A DNA stretch of 64,000 bases, from positions 6,696,001 through 6,760,000 of the forward strand of contig NZ_CP109007.1 in the NCBI RefSeq assembly GCF_036226665.1. Reading direction: 5' to 3'. The stretch comes from Streptomyces sp. NBC_00691. Lineage in GTDB: Bacteria > Actinomycetota > Actinomycetes > Streptomycetales > Streptomycetaceae. Under the pieces are notes generated by a model. It made no database searches. It saw only the letters and a list, made by a program, of their open reading frames with translations, and was not told the origin of the DNA. Shown here one piece after another: positions 45,733 to 54,831 of this stretch; position 1 is the first letter of the stretch, and each line of letters begins with the position of its first letter. The translations under genes were made by a program, and so were the position numbers.

Positions 45733-46605
45733 CTACGGCAGCTGTGCCGCCCGGGCCTCCCGGTTCTCACGCCGGTTGCCGCGGAAGGTGTTCACCCGAC
45801 GGGCCGTCGCGAAGAGGGGGATCACGGCGCCCATCACGACCTGGAGCGCGCACCCGGTCTGGAGCAGGAACTGTCCGCCCGGAGCGTCGAAGGCCCAGGC
45901 CGCCAGCATGCCCATCGCGCCGACGATCCAGCTGAGCATCGCCACCGCGAGGATGCCCCGCGGCTTGGGGTACTCGACCCGGCTCACCATCAGCCAGGCG
46001 ACGCCGATGATCGCGAGCAGCGTCGGGATGAACGGCAGCTCCAGGAGCACGATCGAGACGACCGTCAGCGCGCCGAACGGGCTCGGCATGCCCTGGAACA
46101 TGCCGTCCTTCATGGTCACGCAGGAGAATCTCGCCAGTCGCAGCACCACCGCGAGCAGCACCACGATCGCCGCCACCGCGGAGACCTTCTGCTGCGCGCC
46201 GGGCGTGACCATGCCGTACACGAGTACGAAGTAGGCCGGGGCCAGACCGAAGCTGATCAGGTCCGAGAGGTTGTCGAGCTCGGCGCCCATCGGGGACGAG
46301 CGGAGCTTGCGCGCCACGATGCCGTCGAACAGGTCGAAGATCGCCGCGGCCAGCATCAGGATCACAGCGGTGGCGGCGCTGTTGCGCGCCATGCCGGTCT
46401 CCGTGCTGCCGGTGAGGTGCGGGATGAGGATGCCCGTGGTGGTGAAGTACACCGCCATGAATCCACACGTCGCGTTACCGAGCGTGAGGGCGTCCGCTAT
46501 GGACAGCCTCAACGACAGCGGCATCTCCTCGGACTCTTCGGCCCCTTCCGCATCGGTGCCGGCGACCCAGTCGGCGGCCCGTGTGTCGGGATCAATCACG
46601 GTCAA
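45733..46605 (-). CDS. pssA: CDP-diacylglycerol-serine O-phosphatidyltransferase
   Basis: 290 residues, polytopic membrane protein that makes phosphatidylserine from CDP-diacylglycerol and serine. The CDP-alcohol phosphatidyltransferase motif DG-x2-AR-x8-G-x3-D-x3-D is intact in FDGIVARKLRSSPMGAELDNLSD. The N-terminal ~30 residues are acidic and soluble, followed by about eight membrane helices. The start is taken as TTG 46605 (TVIDPDTRAADW next) with GGGGTGA upstream; GTG 46599 is possible. It overlaps the psd stop by several bases, so psd-pssA form a coupled pair for phosphatidylethanolamine synthesis. Confidence 0.92.
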   Translation of the reverse strand: MTVIDPDTRAADWVAGTDAEGAEESEEMPLSLRLSIADALTLGNATCGFMAVYFTTTGILIPHLTGSTETGMARNSAATAVILMLAAAIFDLFDGIVARKLRSSPMGAELDNLSDLISFGLAPAYFVLVYGMVTPGAQQKVSAVAAIVVLLAVVLRLARFSCVTMKDGMFQGMPSPFGALTVVSIVLLELPFIPTLLAIIGVAWLMVSRVEYPKPRGILAVAMLSWIVGAMGMLAAWAFDAPGGQFLLQTGCALQVVMGAVIPLFATARRVNTFRGNRRENREARAAQLP

Positions 46606-47248
46606 TGCGAGTCACCCCCGCTGTGGTGGCCTGGCCGACCTCGACGGCGACCTCGACACCCTCGGGGAGGTAGATGTCGACGCGCGAGCCGAAGCGGATC
46701 AGACCGATGCGGTCACCCTGCTCGACCTTGGTCCCCTGCGGGATGTACGGCACGATGCGCCGGGCGACGGCGCCCGCGATCTGCACCATCTCGATGTCGC
46801 CGAGCTCGGTGTCGAAGTGCCAGACAACGCGCTCGTTGTTCTCGCTCTCCTTGTTGAACGCCGGGACGAACCCACCGGGAACGTGCTCCACGGACGTCAC
46901 GGTGCCGGCCAGCGGCGCGCGGTTGACGTGGACGTTCAGCGGGCTCATGAAGATGGCGACCCGGGTGCGCCCGTCCTTCCACGGCATGATGCTCTGCACC
47001 ACACCGTCGGCGGGGGAGATGACCCGGCCCTGAGCGATCTCACGCTCGGGGTCGCGGAAGAACCACAGCATGCCGGCCGCGAGCGCGGTGGTCGGCACGG
47101 CGATGGCCGCGGCCCGCCTCGACTTGCGCGCGCGCACGAGGCTGAGCGCCGCGGTGGCGACGGTCGGCAGAAGCCACGGCGATGCTCCGCGCGCAATGCG
47201 TACGCCCGTGAGGCTGTCGCGGTGTGCAGAGGTTTGGCTGTGGGGCAT
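46592..47248 (-). CDS. psd: Phosphatidylserine decarboxylase (short, archaeal-type proenzyme)
   Basis: 218 residues. It decarboxylates phosphatidylserine to phosphatidylethanolamine after self-cleavage to a pyruvoyl enzyme; the cleavage serine is Ser188 in IRFGSRVDIYLPEG, a GS variant of the classical LGST site found in the short PSD group. FFRDPEREIAQGRVISPADGVV and FMSPLNVHVNRAPLAGTV with the substrate His are family hallmarks. One N-terminal hydrophobic stretch anchors it. ATG 47248 has GAAGG about 7 nt upstream. Coupled to pssA. Confidence 0.93.
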   Translation of the reverse strand: MPHSQTSAHRDSLTGVRIARGASPWLLPTVATAALSLVRARKSRRAAAIAVPTTALAAGMLWFFRDPEREIAQGRVISPADGVVQSIMPWKDGRTRVAIFMSPLNVHVNRAPLAGTVTSVEHVPGGFVPAFNKESENNERVVWHFDTELGDIEMVQIAGAVARRIVPYIPQGTKVEQGDRIGLIRFGSRVDIYLPEGVEVAVEVGQATTAGVTRIDRD

Positions 47249-47307
47249 GGATGACCTTCGTAGCGGATGATGCCGCACTGGCAACGGGGGACGGCGGCTT
47301 TCCCTCG

Positions 47308-47331
47308 ATGCTATCGGTTGCGGGACGCAAC
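47308..47331 (-). promoter_or_regulatory. -10 box and adjacent perfect inverted repeat upstream of psd
   Basis: TAGCAT (47313-47308, minus strand) is a good -10 about 60 bp before psd. Immediately upstream lies GTTGCG-GGA-CGCAAC (47317-47331), an exact 15-bp inverted repeat covering the usual spacer. No -35 hexamer is convincing, so an activator or repressor acting at the repeat is plausible. Confidence 0.45.
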
Positions 47332-47417
47332 TGGGTAAGCCAGGAACCGAGTCGACGGCCGGAAGACGAACACAGGGTGTGATCTTCTTCGCGGCCGAAA
47401 CGACTCAAAACCGACAA

Positions 47418-48623
47418 TCAACCCTGGAATCGGTACTCCTCGAGCAGCCGACGACCAATGATCATTTTCTGGATCTCGGCGGTACCTTCACCGATGAGCA
47501 GCATCGGCGCCTCACGGTAGAGACGCTCGATCTCGTACTCCTTGGAGAACCCGTAGCCGCCGTGGATGCGGAAGGCATCCTCGACGACCTCCTTGCAGTA
47601 TTCGGAGGCGAGGTACTTCGCCATCCCTGCTTCGAGGTCGTTTCGTTCCCCGGAGTCCTTTTTGCGTGCTGCGTTCACCATCATCGCATGAGCGGCCTCG
47701 ACCTTGGTAGCCATCTCGGCCAGCTTGAACTGAATCGCCTGGTGCTGGGCGATCGCCTTGCCGAAAGTGTGACGTTGCTGGGCATACGAGACACCGAGCT
47801 CGAAGGCACGCTGAGCGACACCGCAGCCACGGGCCGCCACGTTCACCCGGCCGACCTCGACGCCGTCCATCATTTGGTAAAACCCTCGGCCGGTTACCCC
47901 GCCGAGGACCCGATTGGCCGGAATGCGCAGTCCGTCCATGATGAGTTCGGTGGTGTCGACGCCCTTGTAACCCATCTTGTCGATCTTCCCCGGGATGGTG
48001 AGGCCGGGGCGGACCTCTCCGAAGCCGGGCTCCTTCTCGACGAGGAAGGTCGTCATCGACTTGTGGGGGGCGGTGCCCTCCGGGTGTCCTTCGTCACTTC
48101 GGACGAGAACGGCGACCAGCGTGGACGTTCCGCCGTTGGTCAGCCACATCTTCTGGCCGTTCAGGACGTACTCGTCGCCGTCCCTGACCGCCTTCGAGGT
48201 GATCGCCGACACGTCCGAGCCGAGAGCCGGCTCCGACATCGAGAACGCGCCACGCGTCTCGCCGGCCGCCATCCGCGGAAGGAAGTAGTCCTTCTGCTCC
48301 TGGGTGCCGTGCTGCTTCAGCATGTACGCCACGATGAAGTGCGTGTTGATGATGCCGGAGACCGACATCCAGCCACGCGCGATCTCCTCCACGCACAGCG
48401 CGTAGGTGAGGAGCGACTCACCCAGACCCCCGTACTCCTCGGGGATCATCAGACCGAAGAGACCGAGCTCCTTGAGCCCGTCGACGATCTGCTGGGGGTA
48501 CTCGTCGCGGTGCTCCAGCTCGGTGGCGACCGGGATGATCTCCTTGTCGACGAACTCCCGGACGGTCTTGAGGATCTCCTGCTGGACGTCCGTGAGCCCG
48601 GCGGTCTGGGCGAGTCGGGCCAT
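47418..48623 (-). CDS. Acyl-CoA dehydrogenase, probable (2S)-methylsuccinyl-CoA dehydrogenase
   Basis: 401 residues, FAD enzyme. SMSEPALGSDVSAITSKAVRDGDEYVLNGQKMWLTNG (FAD and substrate contacts), QQRHTFGKAIAQHQAIQF, the glycine-rich RIHGGYGFSKEYEIERLYRE and the catalytic Glu in LLIGEGTAEIQKMI are all present. Position as the last gene of the ccr operon, 2 bp after the hydratase, implies oxidation of methylsuccinyl-CoA to mesaconyl-CoA. It lacks the long N-terminal extension that I recall for the Rhodobacter enzyme, so substrate assignment rests on context. Confidence 0.85.
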   Translation of the reverse strand: MARLAQTAGLTDVQQEILKTVREFVDKEIIPVATELEHRDEYPQQIVDGLKELGLFGLMIPEEYGGLGESLLTYALCVEEIARGWMSVSGIINTHFIVAYMLKQHGTQEQKDYFLPRMAAGETRGAFSMSEPALGSDVSAITSKAVRDGDEYVLNGQKMWLTNGGTSTLVAVLVRSDEGHPEGTAPHKSMTTFLVEKEPGFGEVRPGLTIPGKIDKMGYKGVDTTELIMDGLRIPANRVLGGVTGRGFYQMMDGVEVGRVNVAARGCGVAQRAFELGVSYAQQRHTFGKAIAQHQAIQFKLAEMATKVEAAHAMMVNAARKKDSGERNDLEAGMAKYLASEYCKEVVEDAFRIHGGYGFSKEYEIERLYREAPMLLIGEGTAEIQKMIIGRRLLEEYRFQG

Positions 48624-48625
48624 GG

Positions 48626-49150
48626 CTACTTCTCCGTCTTCTTGGCGGGCTCGATCAGCTCGGGGCGGCCGGGCTGCTCGCCGCCGCGCTCCTTGATGTA
48701 CGTCTCGGTGGGGACCATCACCTTGCGGCGGAAGACACACACGAGGGTGCCGTCCTGCTTGTAGCCCTTGGTCTCGACGTAGACGATGCCGCGGTCGTTC
48801 TTCGACTTCGACGGGGTCTTGTCGAGGACCGTGGTCTCACCGTAGATCGTGTCGCCGTGGAAGGTCGGCGCCACGTGCCGCAGCGACTCGATCTCCAGGT
48901 TGGCGATGGCCTTGCCGGAGACGTCCGGCACGGACATGCCGAGCAGCAGCGAGTAGATGTAGTTGCCGACGACGACGTTCTTGCCGAAATCCGTCGTGTT
49001 CTCGGCGTAGTTCACATCCATGTGCAGCGGATGGTGGTTCATCGTCAGCAGGCAGAAGAGGTGGTCGTCGTACTCGGTGACCGTCTTTCCGGGCCAGTGC
49101 TTGTAGACGGCACCGATCTCGAACTCTTCGTAGGTGCGGCCGAACTGCAT
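48626..49150 (-). CDS. MaoC-family dehydratase, probable mesaconyl-CoA hydratase
   Basis: 174 residues, single hot-dog domain. The hydratase-2 motif is YDDHLFCLLTMNHHPLHMDVNYAENT, with the catalytic Asp/His pair, followed by VVVGNYIYSLLLGMSV. It hydrates mesaconyl-CoA to beta-methylmalyl-CoA in the ethylmalonyl-CoA pathway. It starts 5 bp after the lyase gene and ends 2 bp before the dehydrogenase gene. Rhodobacter Mch is about twice this size; the short form appears usual in streptomycetes. Confidence 0.85.
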   Translation of the reverse strand: MQFGRTYEEFEIGAVYKHWPGKTVTEYDDHLFCLLTMNHHPLHMDVNYAENTTDFGKNVVVGNYIYSLLLGMSVPDVSGKAIANLEIESLRHVAPTFHGDTIYGETTVLDKTPSKSKNDRGIVYVETKGYKQDGTLVCVFRRKVMVPTETYIKERGGEQPGRPELIEPAKKTEK

Positions 49151-49155
49151 CGGGA

Positions 49156-50121
49156 TCAGGCCTCCGGGATCTCGAACTTGCTGGTGCGCTGCATACCGGC
49201 GGCACGGCCCTTGCCGGAGATGACCAGAGCCATCTTGCGGGAGGCCTCGTCGATCATCTCGTCGCCGAGCATCGCGGAGCCCTTCTTGCCGCCGGCCTCG
49301 GACGTGTAGTAGTCGTACGCGTCGAGGATCAGCTCGGCGTGGTCGTAGTCCTCCTGCGAGGGCGAGAAGATCTCGTTCGCGGCGGCGACCTGGTCCGGGT
49401 GCAGCACCCACTTGCCGTCGAACCCGAGGGCGGCGGCGCGCCGCGCGACGGCCTTGTAGCCCTCCTGGTTGCGGATCTGCAGGTAGGGCCCGTCGATCGC
49501 CTGGAGGTTGTTGGCGCGGGCGGCCATCAGGATGCTCATCAGGATGTGGTGGTACGCGTCCGCCGGGTAACCGGGCGGCTGCTCGCCCACGACCAGCGAC
49601 TTCATGTTGATGGAGGCCATGAAGTCGGCCGGGCCGAAGATGATCGTCTCGACGCGCTGGGAGGCCTGCGCGATGGCGTTGACGTTGTTCAGGCCCTGGG
49701 CGTTCTCGATCTGCGCCTCGATGCCGATCTTGCCGACCTCGAAGCCCATCGTCTTCTCGATCTGGGTCAGCAGGAGGTCGAGCGCCACGATCTGCTGGGC
49801 GTCCTGGACCTTCGGCAGCATGATGCAGTCGAGGTTCTGGCCGGCGCCCTCGACGACGGTGACGACGTCACGGTACGTCCAGTGGGTCGTCCAGTCGTTG
49901 ACGCGGACCACGCGGGTCTTGCCGGTCCAGTCGCCCTCGTTCAGGAACTTCACGATGGTGTGCCGGGCCTCGGGCTTGGCCAGCGGGGCGCACGCGTCCT
50001 CCAGGTCAAGGAAGACCTGGTCGGCCGCGAGGCCCTGGGCCTTCTCCAGGAAGCGCGGGTTGGAACCGGGGACCGCCAGGCAGGAGCGGCGCGGACGCAG
50101 GCGGTTCACGGGGCTGGTCAT
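49156..50121 (-). CDS. mcl: HpcH/HpaI-type CoA-ester lyase, probable L-malyl-CoA/beta-methylmalyl-CoA lyase
   Basis: 321 residues, CitE-like TIM barrel. RSCLAVPGSNPRFLEKAQGLAADQVFLDLEDACAP supplies the CoA-binding Arg and a Mg-ligand acid. The second acidic patch is IGIEAQIENAQGLNNV, then IIFGPADFMASINM, and GKWVLHPDQVAAANEIFSPS is the C-terminal family signature. It cleaves beta-methylmalyl-CoA to glyoxylate and propionyl-CoA. Its ATG overlaps the meaA stop (ATGA). Confidence 0.88.
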   Translation of the reverse strand: MTSPVNRLRPRRSCLAVPGSNPRFLEKAQGLAADQVFLDLEDACAPLAKPEARHTIVKFLNEGDWTGKTRVVRVNDWTTHWTYRDVVTVVEGAGQNLDCIMLPKVQDAQQIVALDLLLTQIEKTMGFEVGKIGIEAQIENAQGLNNVNAIAQASQRVETIIFGPADFMASINMKSLVVGEQPPGYPADAYHHILMSILMAARANNLQAIDGPYLQIRNQEGYKAVARRAAALGFDGKWVLHPDQVAAANEIFSPSQEDYDHAELILDAYDYYTSEAGGKKGSAMLGDEMIDEASRKMALVISGKGRAAGMQRTSKFEIPEA

Positions 50122-52139
50122 GCGGGGACCTCCGTACTTTCAAGGGGGTGGAGCTTGTTCGCTGTCCGGATCTCGTCGACGATACGTCCGATGATCTCCG
50201 TGATACCGAAGTCCTTCGGTGTGAAGACGGCGGCCACACCCGCACGCTTCAGTTCTGCGGCGTCGGCGTTCGGGATGATCCCGCCGACGATGACCGGCAC
50301 GTCGGCCGCGCCCGCCTCGCGGAGGCGGTCGAGCACGTCCGGGACCAGCTCGGCGTGCGAGCCGGAGAGGATCGACAGCCCCACGCAGTGCACGTCCTCC
50401 GCGAGGGCCGCGTTCACGATCTGCTCGGGCGTCAGCCGGATGCCCTGGTAGACCACCTCGAAACCGGCGTCACGCGCGCGTACGGCGATCTGCTCGGCCC
50501 CGTTGGAGTGCCCGTCCAGGCCCGGCTTGCCGACGAGCAGCCGCAGCCGCCCGACGCCCATCTCCTCGGCGGTCCGCGCCACCTTGTCCCGTACGAGGGC
50601 CAGCGGCGTGCCCGCCTCGGCCGTCACCGCGACCGGGGCCGACGACACGCCCGTCGGGGCGCGGAACTCGCCGAAGACGTCCCGCAGCGCCCAGGACCAC
50701 TCCCCGGTCGTGACGCCCGCACGCGCGCACTCCAGGGTGGCGGCGAAGAGGTTGCCGTCACCGGCAGCCGTCGCCTTCAGCGTCGCCAGGGATTCCTGGG
50801 CGCGGGTCTCGTCGCGGTTGTCGCGCCACTCGTGGAGGGCCGCGACCACCCGCGCCTCGTTCGCCGGGTCCACCGTCATGATCGCGGTGTCCAGGTCGGC
50901 GGTGAGGGGGTTCTCCTCGGTCGCCTGGAAGATGTTGACGCCGATGATCTTCTCGTCGCCGGCCTCGATCCGGGCGCGCCGCTCGGCGTGCGAGGAGACG
51001 AGCTGCGACTTGAGGTAGCCGGACTCGACGGCGGCCATCGCGCCGCCCATCTCCTGGATCCGCTCGATCTCGGCCAGGCACTCCTCGACGAGCGAGTCGA
51101 CCTTGGCCTCGATGACGTGCGAGCCGGCGAAGATGTCCTCGTACTCCAGGAGGTCGGACTCGTGGGCGAGGACCTGCTGGATGCGGAGCGACCACTGCTG
51201 GTCCCACGGCCGGGGCAGGCCGAGCGCCTCGTTCCAGGCGGGCAGCTGCACGGCACGCGCGCGGGCGTCCTTGGAGAGGGTGACGGCCAGCATCTCCAGG
51301 ACGATCCGCTGGACGTTGTTCTCCGGCTGGGCCTCGGTCAGACCGAGCGAGTTGACCTGCACGCCGTAGCGGAACCGGCGCTGCTTCTCGTTCTCGATGC
51401 CGTACCGCTCGCGGGTGATCTTGTCCCAGATGCGGCCGAAGGCGCGCATCTTGCACATCTCCTCGATGAAGCGGACGCCCGCGTTCACGAAGAAGGAGAT
51501 ACGGGCCACGACCTCGCCCTTGCGGTCCTCCGGGACCTGGCCCGAGGCGAACACCGCGTCGAGCACGGCGATCGCGGTGGACATCGCGTACGAGATCTCC
51601 TGGACCGGAGTGGCCCCGGCCTCCTGCAGGTGGTAGCTGCAGATGTTGATCGGGTTCCACTTCGGGATGTTGTTCACCGTGTAGGTGATCATGTCCGTCG
51701 TGAGGCGGAGGGAGGGGCCGGGCGGGAAGACGTGCGTCCCGCGCGACAGGTACTCCTTCACGATGTCGTTCTGGGTGGTGCCCTGGAGCCGGGTGACGTC
51801 CGCACCCTGCTCCTCCGCGACCACCTGGTAGAGCGCCAGGAGCCACATCGCCGTGGCGTTGATGGTCATCGAGGTGTTCATCTGGTCCAGGGGGATCTCC
51901 TGGAACAGCCGCCGCATGTCACCGAGGTGCGAGACGGGGACTCCGACCCGGCCGACCTCGCCGCGGGCGAGGATGTGGTCGGGGTCGTAGCCCGTCTGCG
52001 TCGGCAGGTCGAACGCGACCGAGAGGCCGGTCTGACCCTTGGCGAGGTTGCGCCGGTACAGCTCGTTGGACGCCTCGGCGGTCGAGTGACCGGCGTACGT
52101 CCGCATGAGCCACGGCCGGTCCTTCTGGCGCTCAGTCAT
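50118..52139 (-). CDS. meaA: Coenzyme B12-dependent ethylmalonyl-CoA mutase
   Basis: 673 residues. The N-terminal catalytic TIM barrel starts at RPWLMRTYAGHSTAEASNELYRRNL, with the substrate region KGQTGLSVAFDLPTQTGYDPDH. The C-terminal B12 domain holds the base-off motif GLDGHSNGAEQIAVRARDAGFEVVYQG near residue 541, with the His ligand, and GLSILSGSH. Presence beside ccr distinguishes it from methylmalonyl-CoA and isobutyryl-CoA mutases. It isomerises ethylmalonyl-CoA to methylsuccinyl-CoA. It starts 14 bp after the ccr stop. Confidence 0.93.
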   Translation of the reverse strand: MTERQKDRPWLMRTYAGHSTAEASNELYRRNLAKGQTGLSVAFDLPTQTGYDPDHILARGEVGRVGVPVSHLGDMRRLFQEIPLDQMNTSMTINATAMWLLALYQVVAEEQGADVTRLQGTTQNDIVKEYLSRGTHVFPPGPSLRLTTDMITYTVNNIPKWNPINICSYHLQEAGATPVQEISYAMSTAIAVLDAVFASGQVPEDRKGEVVARISFFVNAGVRFIEEMCKMRAFGRIWDKITRERYGIENEKQRRFRYGVQVNSLGLTEAQPENNVQRIVLEMLAVTLSKDARARAVQLPAWNEALGLPRPWDQQWSLRIQQVLAHESDLLEYEDIFAGSHVIEAKVDSLVEECLAEIERIQEMGGAMAAVESGYLKSQLVSSHAERRARIEAGDEKIIGVNIFQATEENPLTADLDTAIMTVDPANEARVVAALHEWRDNRDETRAQESLATLKATAAGDGNLFAATLECARAGVTTGEWSWALRDVFGEFRAPTGVSSAPVAVTAEAGTPLALVRDKVARTAEEMGVGRLRLLVGKPGLDGHSNGAEQIAVRARDAGFEVVYQGIRLTPEQIVNAALAEDVHCVGLSILSGSHAELVPDVLDRLREAGAADVPVIVGGIIPNADAAELKRAGVAAVFTPKDFGITEIIGRIVDEIRTANKLHPLESTEVPA

Positions 52140-52153
52140 CTATGGTCCCGGGC

Positions 52154-53491
52154 TCAGATGTTGCGGAAACGGTTGATGGCGTCGATGTGCTGGGCACGCA
52201 TCTCCGGGTCGCGCACGCCGAGGCCCTCCTGGGGCGCGAGCGCCAGCACGCCGACCTTGCCCTGGTGCAGGTTGCGGTGGACGTCGTAGGCGGCCTGGCC
52301 GGTCTCCTCCAGGGAGTAGACCTTCGAGAGGGTGGGGTGGATCTTGCCCTTGGCGATCAGGCGGTTGGCCTCCCACGCCTCGCGGTAGTTGGCGAAGTGC
52401 GAGCCGATGATGCGCTTGAGCGACATCCACAGGTAGCGGTTGTCGTACTCGTGCATGTAGCCCGAGGTGGAGGCGCAGGTGGTGATGGTGCCGCCCTTGC
52501 GGGTGACGTACACGGAGGCGCCGAAGGTCTCGCGGCCCGGGTGCTCGAAGACGATGTCGATGTCCTCGCCGCCGGTGAGTTCGCGGATGCGCTTGCCGAA
52601 GCGCTTCCACTCCTTCGGGTCCTGGGTGTGCTCGTCCTTCCAGAACTTGTAGCCCTCGGCGTTGCGGTCGATGACCGCCTCGGCGCCCATCGACCGGCAG
52701 ATGTCGGCCTTCTCGGGGGAGGAGACGACACAGATCGGGTTGGCGCCGCCGGCCAGGGCGAACTGCGTGGCGTACGAGCCGAGGCCGCCGCTGGCGCCCC
52801 AGATGAGGACGTTGTCGCCCTGCTTCATGCCGGCGCCGTTGCGGGAGACCAGCTGGCGGTACGCGGTGGAGTTGACGAGGCCCGGGGACGCCGCCTCCTC
52901 CCAGCTCAGGTGGTCGGGCTTCGGCATCAGCTGGTTCGACTTGACCAGCGCGATCTCCGCCAGGCCGCCGAAGTTGGTCTCGAAGCCCCAGATGCGCTGC
53001 TCGGGGTCGAGCATCGTGTCGTTGTGGCCGTCCGAGGACTCCAGCTCGACCGAGAGGCAGTGCGCGACGACCTCGTCGCCGGGCTTCCACGAGTTCACGC
53101 CCGGGCCGGTGCGGAGCACGACGCCCGCGAGGTCGGAGCCGATGACGTGGTACGGCAGGTCGTGGCGCTTGCTGAGGTCGCTGAGCCGGCCGTAGCGCTC
53201 CAGGAAGCCGAAGGTCGAGACCGGCTCGAAGATCGAGGTCCAGACCGAGTTGTAGTTCACGGAGCTGGCCATGACGGCGACGAGGGCCTCGCCCGGGCCG
53301 AGCTCGGGGAGCGGCACGTCGTCGAGGTGCAGCGACTTGCGCGGGTCCTTGTCGCGGCTGGCGAGCCCGGCGAACATCTCGGCCTCGTCCTTGTGGACGG
53401 TGATGGCGCGGTACGACTCGGGGAGCGGGATGTTCGCGAAGTCGGCGGACGTGGAGTCCGGGGACTGGATCGCGTCCAGGATGTCCTTCAC
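52154..53491 (-). CDS. ccr: Crotonyl-CoA carboxylase/reductase
   Basis: 445 residues, MDR-superfamily NADPH enzyme performing reductive carboxylation of crotonyl-CoA to ethylmalonyl-CoA. The nucleotide-binding motif WGASGGLGSYATQFA is near residue 231. Counting from GTG 53491, Asn81, Phe170, Glu171 and His365 are all present, the four residues reported to hold CO2 in the Kitasatospora enzyme (recalled). That agreement also supports the start, as does GGAGG 7 nt upstream. The same frame stays open upstream for another ~90 codons, but no start there has a ribosome-binding site. It is the first gene of the operon and supplies ethylmalonyl-CoA to both assimilation and polyketide synthesis. Confidence 0.95.
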   Translation of the reverse strand: MKDILDAIQSPDSTSADFANIPLPESYRAITVHKDEAEMFAGLASRDKDPRKSLHLDDVPLPELGPGEALVAVMASSVNYNSVWTSIFEPVSTFGFLERYGRLSDLSKRHDLPYHVIGSDLAGVVLRTGPGVNSWKPGDEVVAHCLSVELESSDGHNDTMLDPEQRIWGFETNFGGLAEIALVKSNQLMPKPDHLSWEEAASPGLVNSTAYRQLVSRNGAGMKQGDNVLIWGASGGLGSYATQFALAGGANPICVVSSPEKADICRSMGAEAVIDRNAEGYKFWKDEHTQDPKEWKRFGKRIRELTGGEDIDIVFEHPGRETFGASVYVTRKGGTITTCASTSGYMHEYDNRYLWMSLKRIIGSHFANYREAWEANRLIAKGKIHPTLSKVYSLEETGQAAYDVHRNLHQGKVGVLALAPQEGLGVRDPEMRAQHIDAINRFRNI

Positions 53492-53710
53492 GGGGTTGCC
53501 TCCGGCGGTGCGGCGTCCTGAGGGGAGGACGCGCTGAGGGTTACGTCTGGGGCTGCTGCTGTGGAGGTGTGCCGTCGGTTCGGCGGGGTGGTGCGGCTGC
53601 GCCTGGTGGGCGCGGTGGGTGCCTGTGACGCAGGCGTCCGGGCGCACAATCACGATCGCTTGTGGGGACAGCCGGCGCACGAGGAGACCTCTGCGCGCCG
53701 ACCGCCCGGA

Positions 53711-53760
53711 CAACATCAACGTATGGCACGGCGTGTCACGTGACAAGGCACTGCGTGCCA
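53711..53760 (-). promoter_or_regulatory. Probable ccr operon promoter with embedded palindromes; ~220-nt leader
   Basis: On the minus strand TTGTCA (53746-53741), a 17-bp spacer and TACGTT (53723-53718) form a near-ideal vegetative promoter. The -35 lies within the perfect palindrome TGTCACGTGACA (53734-53745). An outer inverted pair TGGCACG (53724-53730) and CGTGCCA (53754-53760) brackets it, and GGCAC-TGC-GTGCC (53747-53759) is a third repeat. The predicted RNA start near 53711 leaves about 220 nt before the ccr start. A further palindrome, TCACATGTGA, lies upstream at 53789-53798. Confidence 0.6.
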
Positions 53761-53830
53761 ACAATTTCACTCATATGCAATCTGCCGGTCACATGTGAGC
53801 GATGATCGATCGAATCGCAGGTCAAAACGG

Positions 53831-53863
53831 ACGAAGGCCGCCCCGAACGGGGGCGGCCTTCGT
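53831..53863 (-). terminator. Perfect 14-bp hairpin after the TetR gene
   Basis: ACGAAGGCCGCCCC, loop GAACG, GGGGCGGCCTTCGT. It begins 22 nt beyond the TetR stop and separates its transcript from the ccr promoter. Confidence 0.88.
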
Positions 53864-53885
53864 CATGCGGAAGGGGCAGACCGGG

Positions 53886-54716
53886 TCAGCTCTTCGTCAG
53901 CGCCCGCTGGATCGTGCGCATGACCTCGTCGAGCGGTGCGTCCGTCCGTGCCACGGCGACCACCACGTCGCCCGTGGCGGAGGCCCGGACGGCCGGAGCC
54001 GGCTCGGGGGTTCCCTGGGAGGACGGGGAAGGGGCCGGGCGGCCCGCGCCTATGCCCGAGCCGAAGGTCTCCCGGACGATCGCGAAGGCGTGGTCCAGCT
54101 GGGACTCCACGTCCCCCTGACCGCCCGCCCGCAGCCAGCGGCGCAGGACGTGGTTGTGGGCGGTGACGACCGCGGAGGCCGCCACCTCGGCGAGCAGCGG
54201 GTCGTCGTTCCCGTCGTGATGGTCGCGCTCGTCGAAGTGGCCCAGGAGATAGCGGGTGAACAGCCGCTCGTAGCGGGCCACCGAGGCGATCTCCCGCTCC
54301 CGCAGGGTCGGCACCTCGCGCGTGAGCCGGTAGCGCTCCACGGAGACCGCGGGGGAGCCCGCGTACATCTTCATGACTTCCTTGATGCCCCGGCACACCG
54401 TGTCGAGCGGGTGCTCGTGCGGCGGGGCCGCGTTCAGCACCGCCTCGGCCCGCACCAGGGTGTCGTCGTGATCAGGGAAGATCGCCTCTTCCTTGGAGCG
54501 GAAGTGCCGGAAGAACGTCCGCCGCGCGACCCCGGCCCGGGCGGCGATCTCGTCGACCGTCGTGGCCTCGTACCCCTTGCTCGCAAAGAGCTCCATCGCG
54601 GCCGTGGCGAGCTCCCGGCGCATCTTGAGCCGCTGCGCGGCGGCACGAGTGCCCGCCGCGCTCTCCGGAGCGTCGGAAGGGGACGTGGCACGGGGTGTCT
54701 TCGCGGCCTTGGGCAT
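53886..54716 (-). CDS. TetR-family regulator, likely controller of ccr and/or hdb
   Basis: 276 residues. The N-terminal HTH lies at about residues 33-80: ELATAAMELFASKGYEATTVDEIAARAGVARRTFFRHFRSKEEAIFPD. It is preceded by an unusually long 30-residue basic, Ala/Pro/Ser-rich extension. The C-terminal ligand domain is helical and ends in a low-complexity Pro/Ser/Ala linker plus a short helix (LDEVMRTIQRAL). ATG 54716 is preferred because TACGTT ends exactly 6 nt upstream (leaderless); ATG 54734 in frame is an alternative. Acyl-CoA or butyryl-derived ligands would fit the neighbours, but that is inference. Confidence 0.88.
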   Translation of the reverse strand: MPKAAKTPRATSPSDAPESAAGTRAAAQRLKMRRELATAAMELFASKGYEATTVDEIAARAGVARRTFFRHFRSKEEAIFPDHDDTLVRAEAVLNAAPPHEHPLDTVCRGIKEVMKMYAGSPAVSVERYRLTREVPTLREREIASVARYERLFTRYLLGHFDERDHHDGNDDPLLAEVAASAVVTAHNHVLRRWLRAGGQGDVESQLDHAFAIVRETFGSGIGAGRPAPSPSSQGTPEPAPAVRASATGDVVVAVARTDAPLDEVMRTIQRALTKS

Positions 54717-54831
54717 GGTCCGAACGTACTGCATCGGAGGGGGAGTGTGCCCAGGTGGGGGCGGGGAGCCCCCCGGGACACCGACGGTGCCCGGAGGGCT
54801 CAGCAGACCACCCCAGCCGGCCGCTCCCGGC

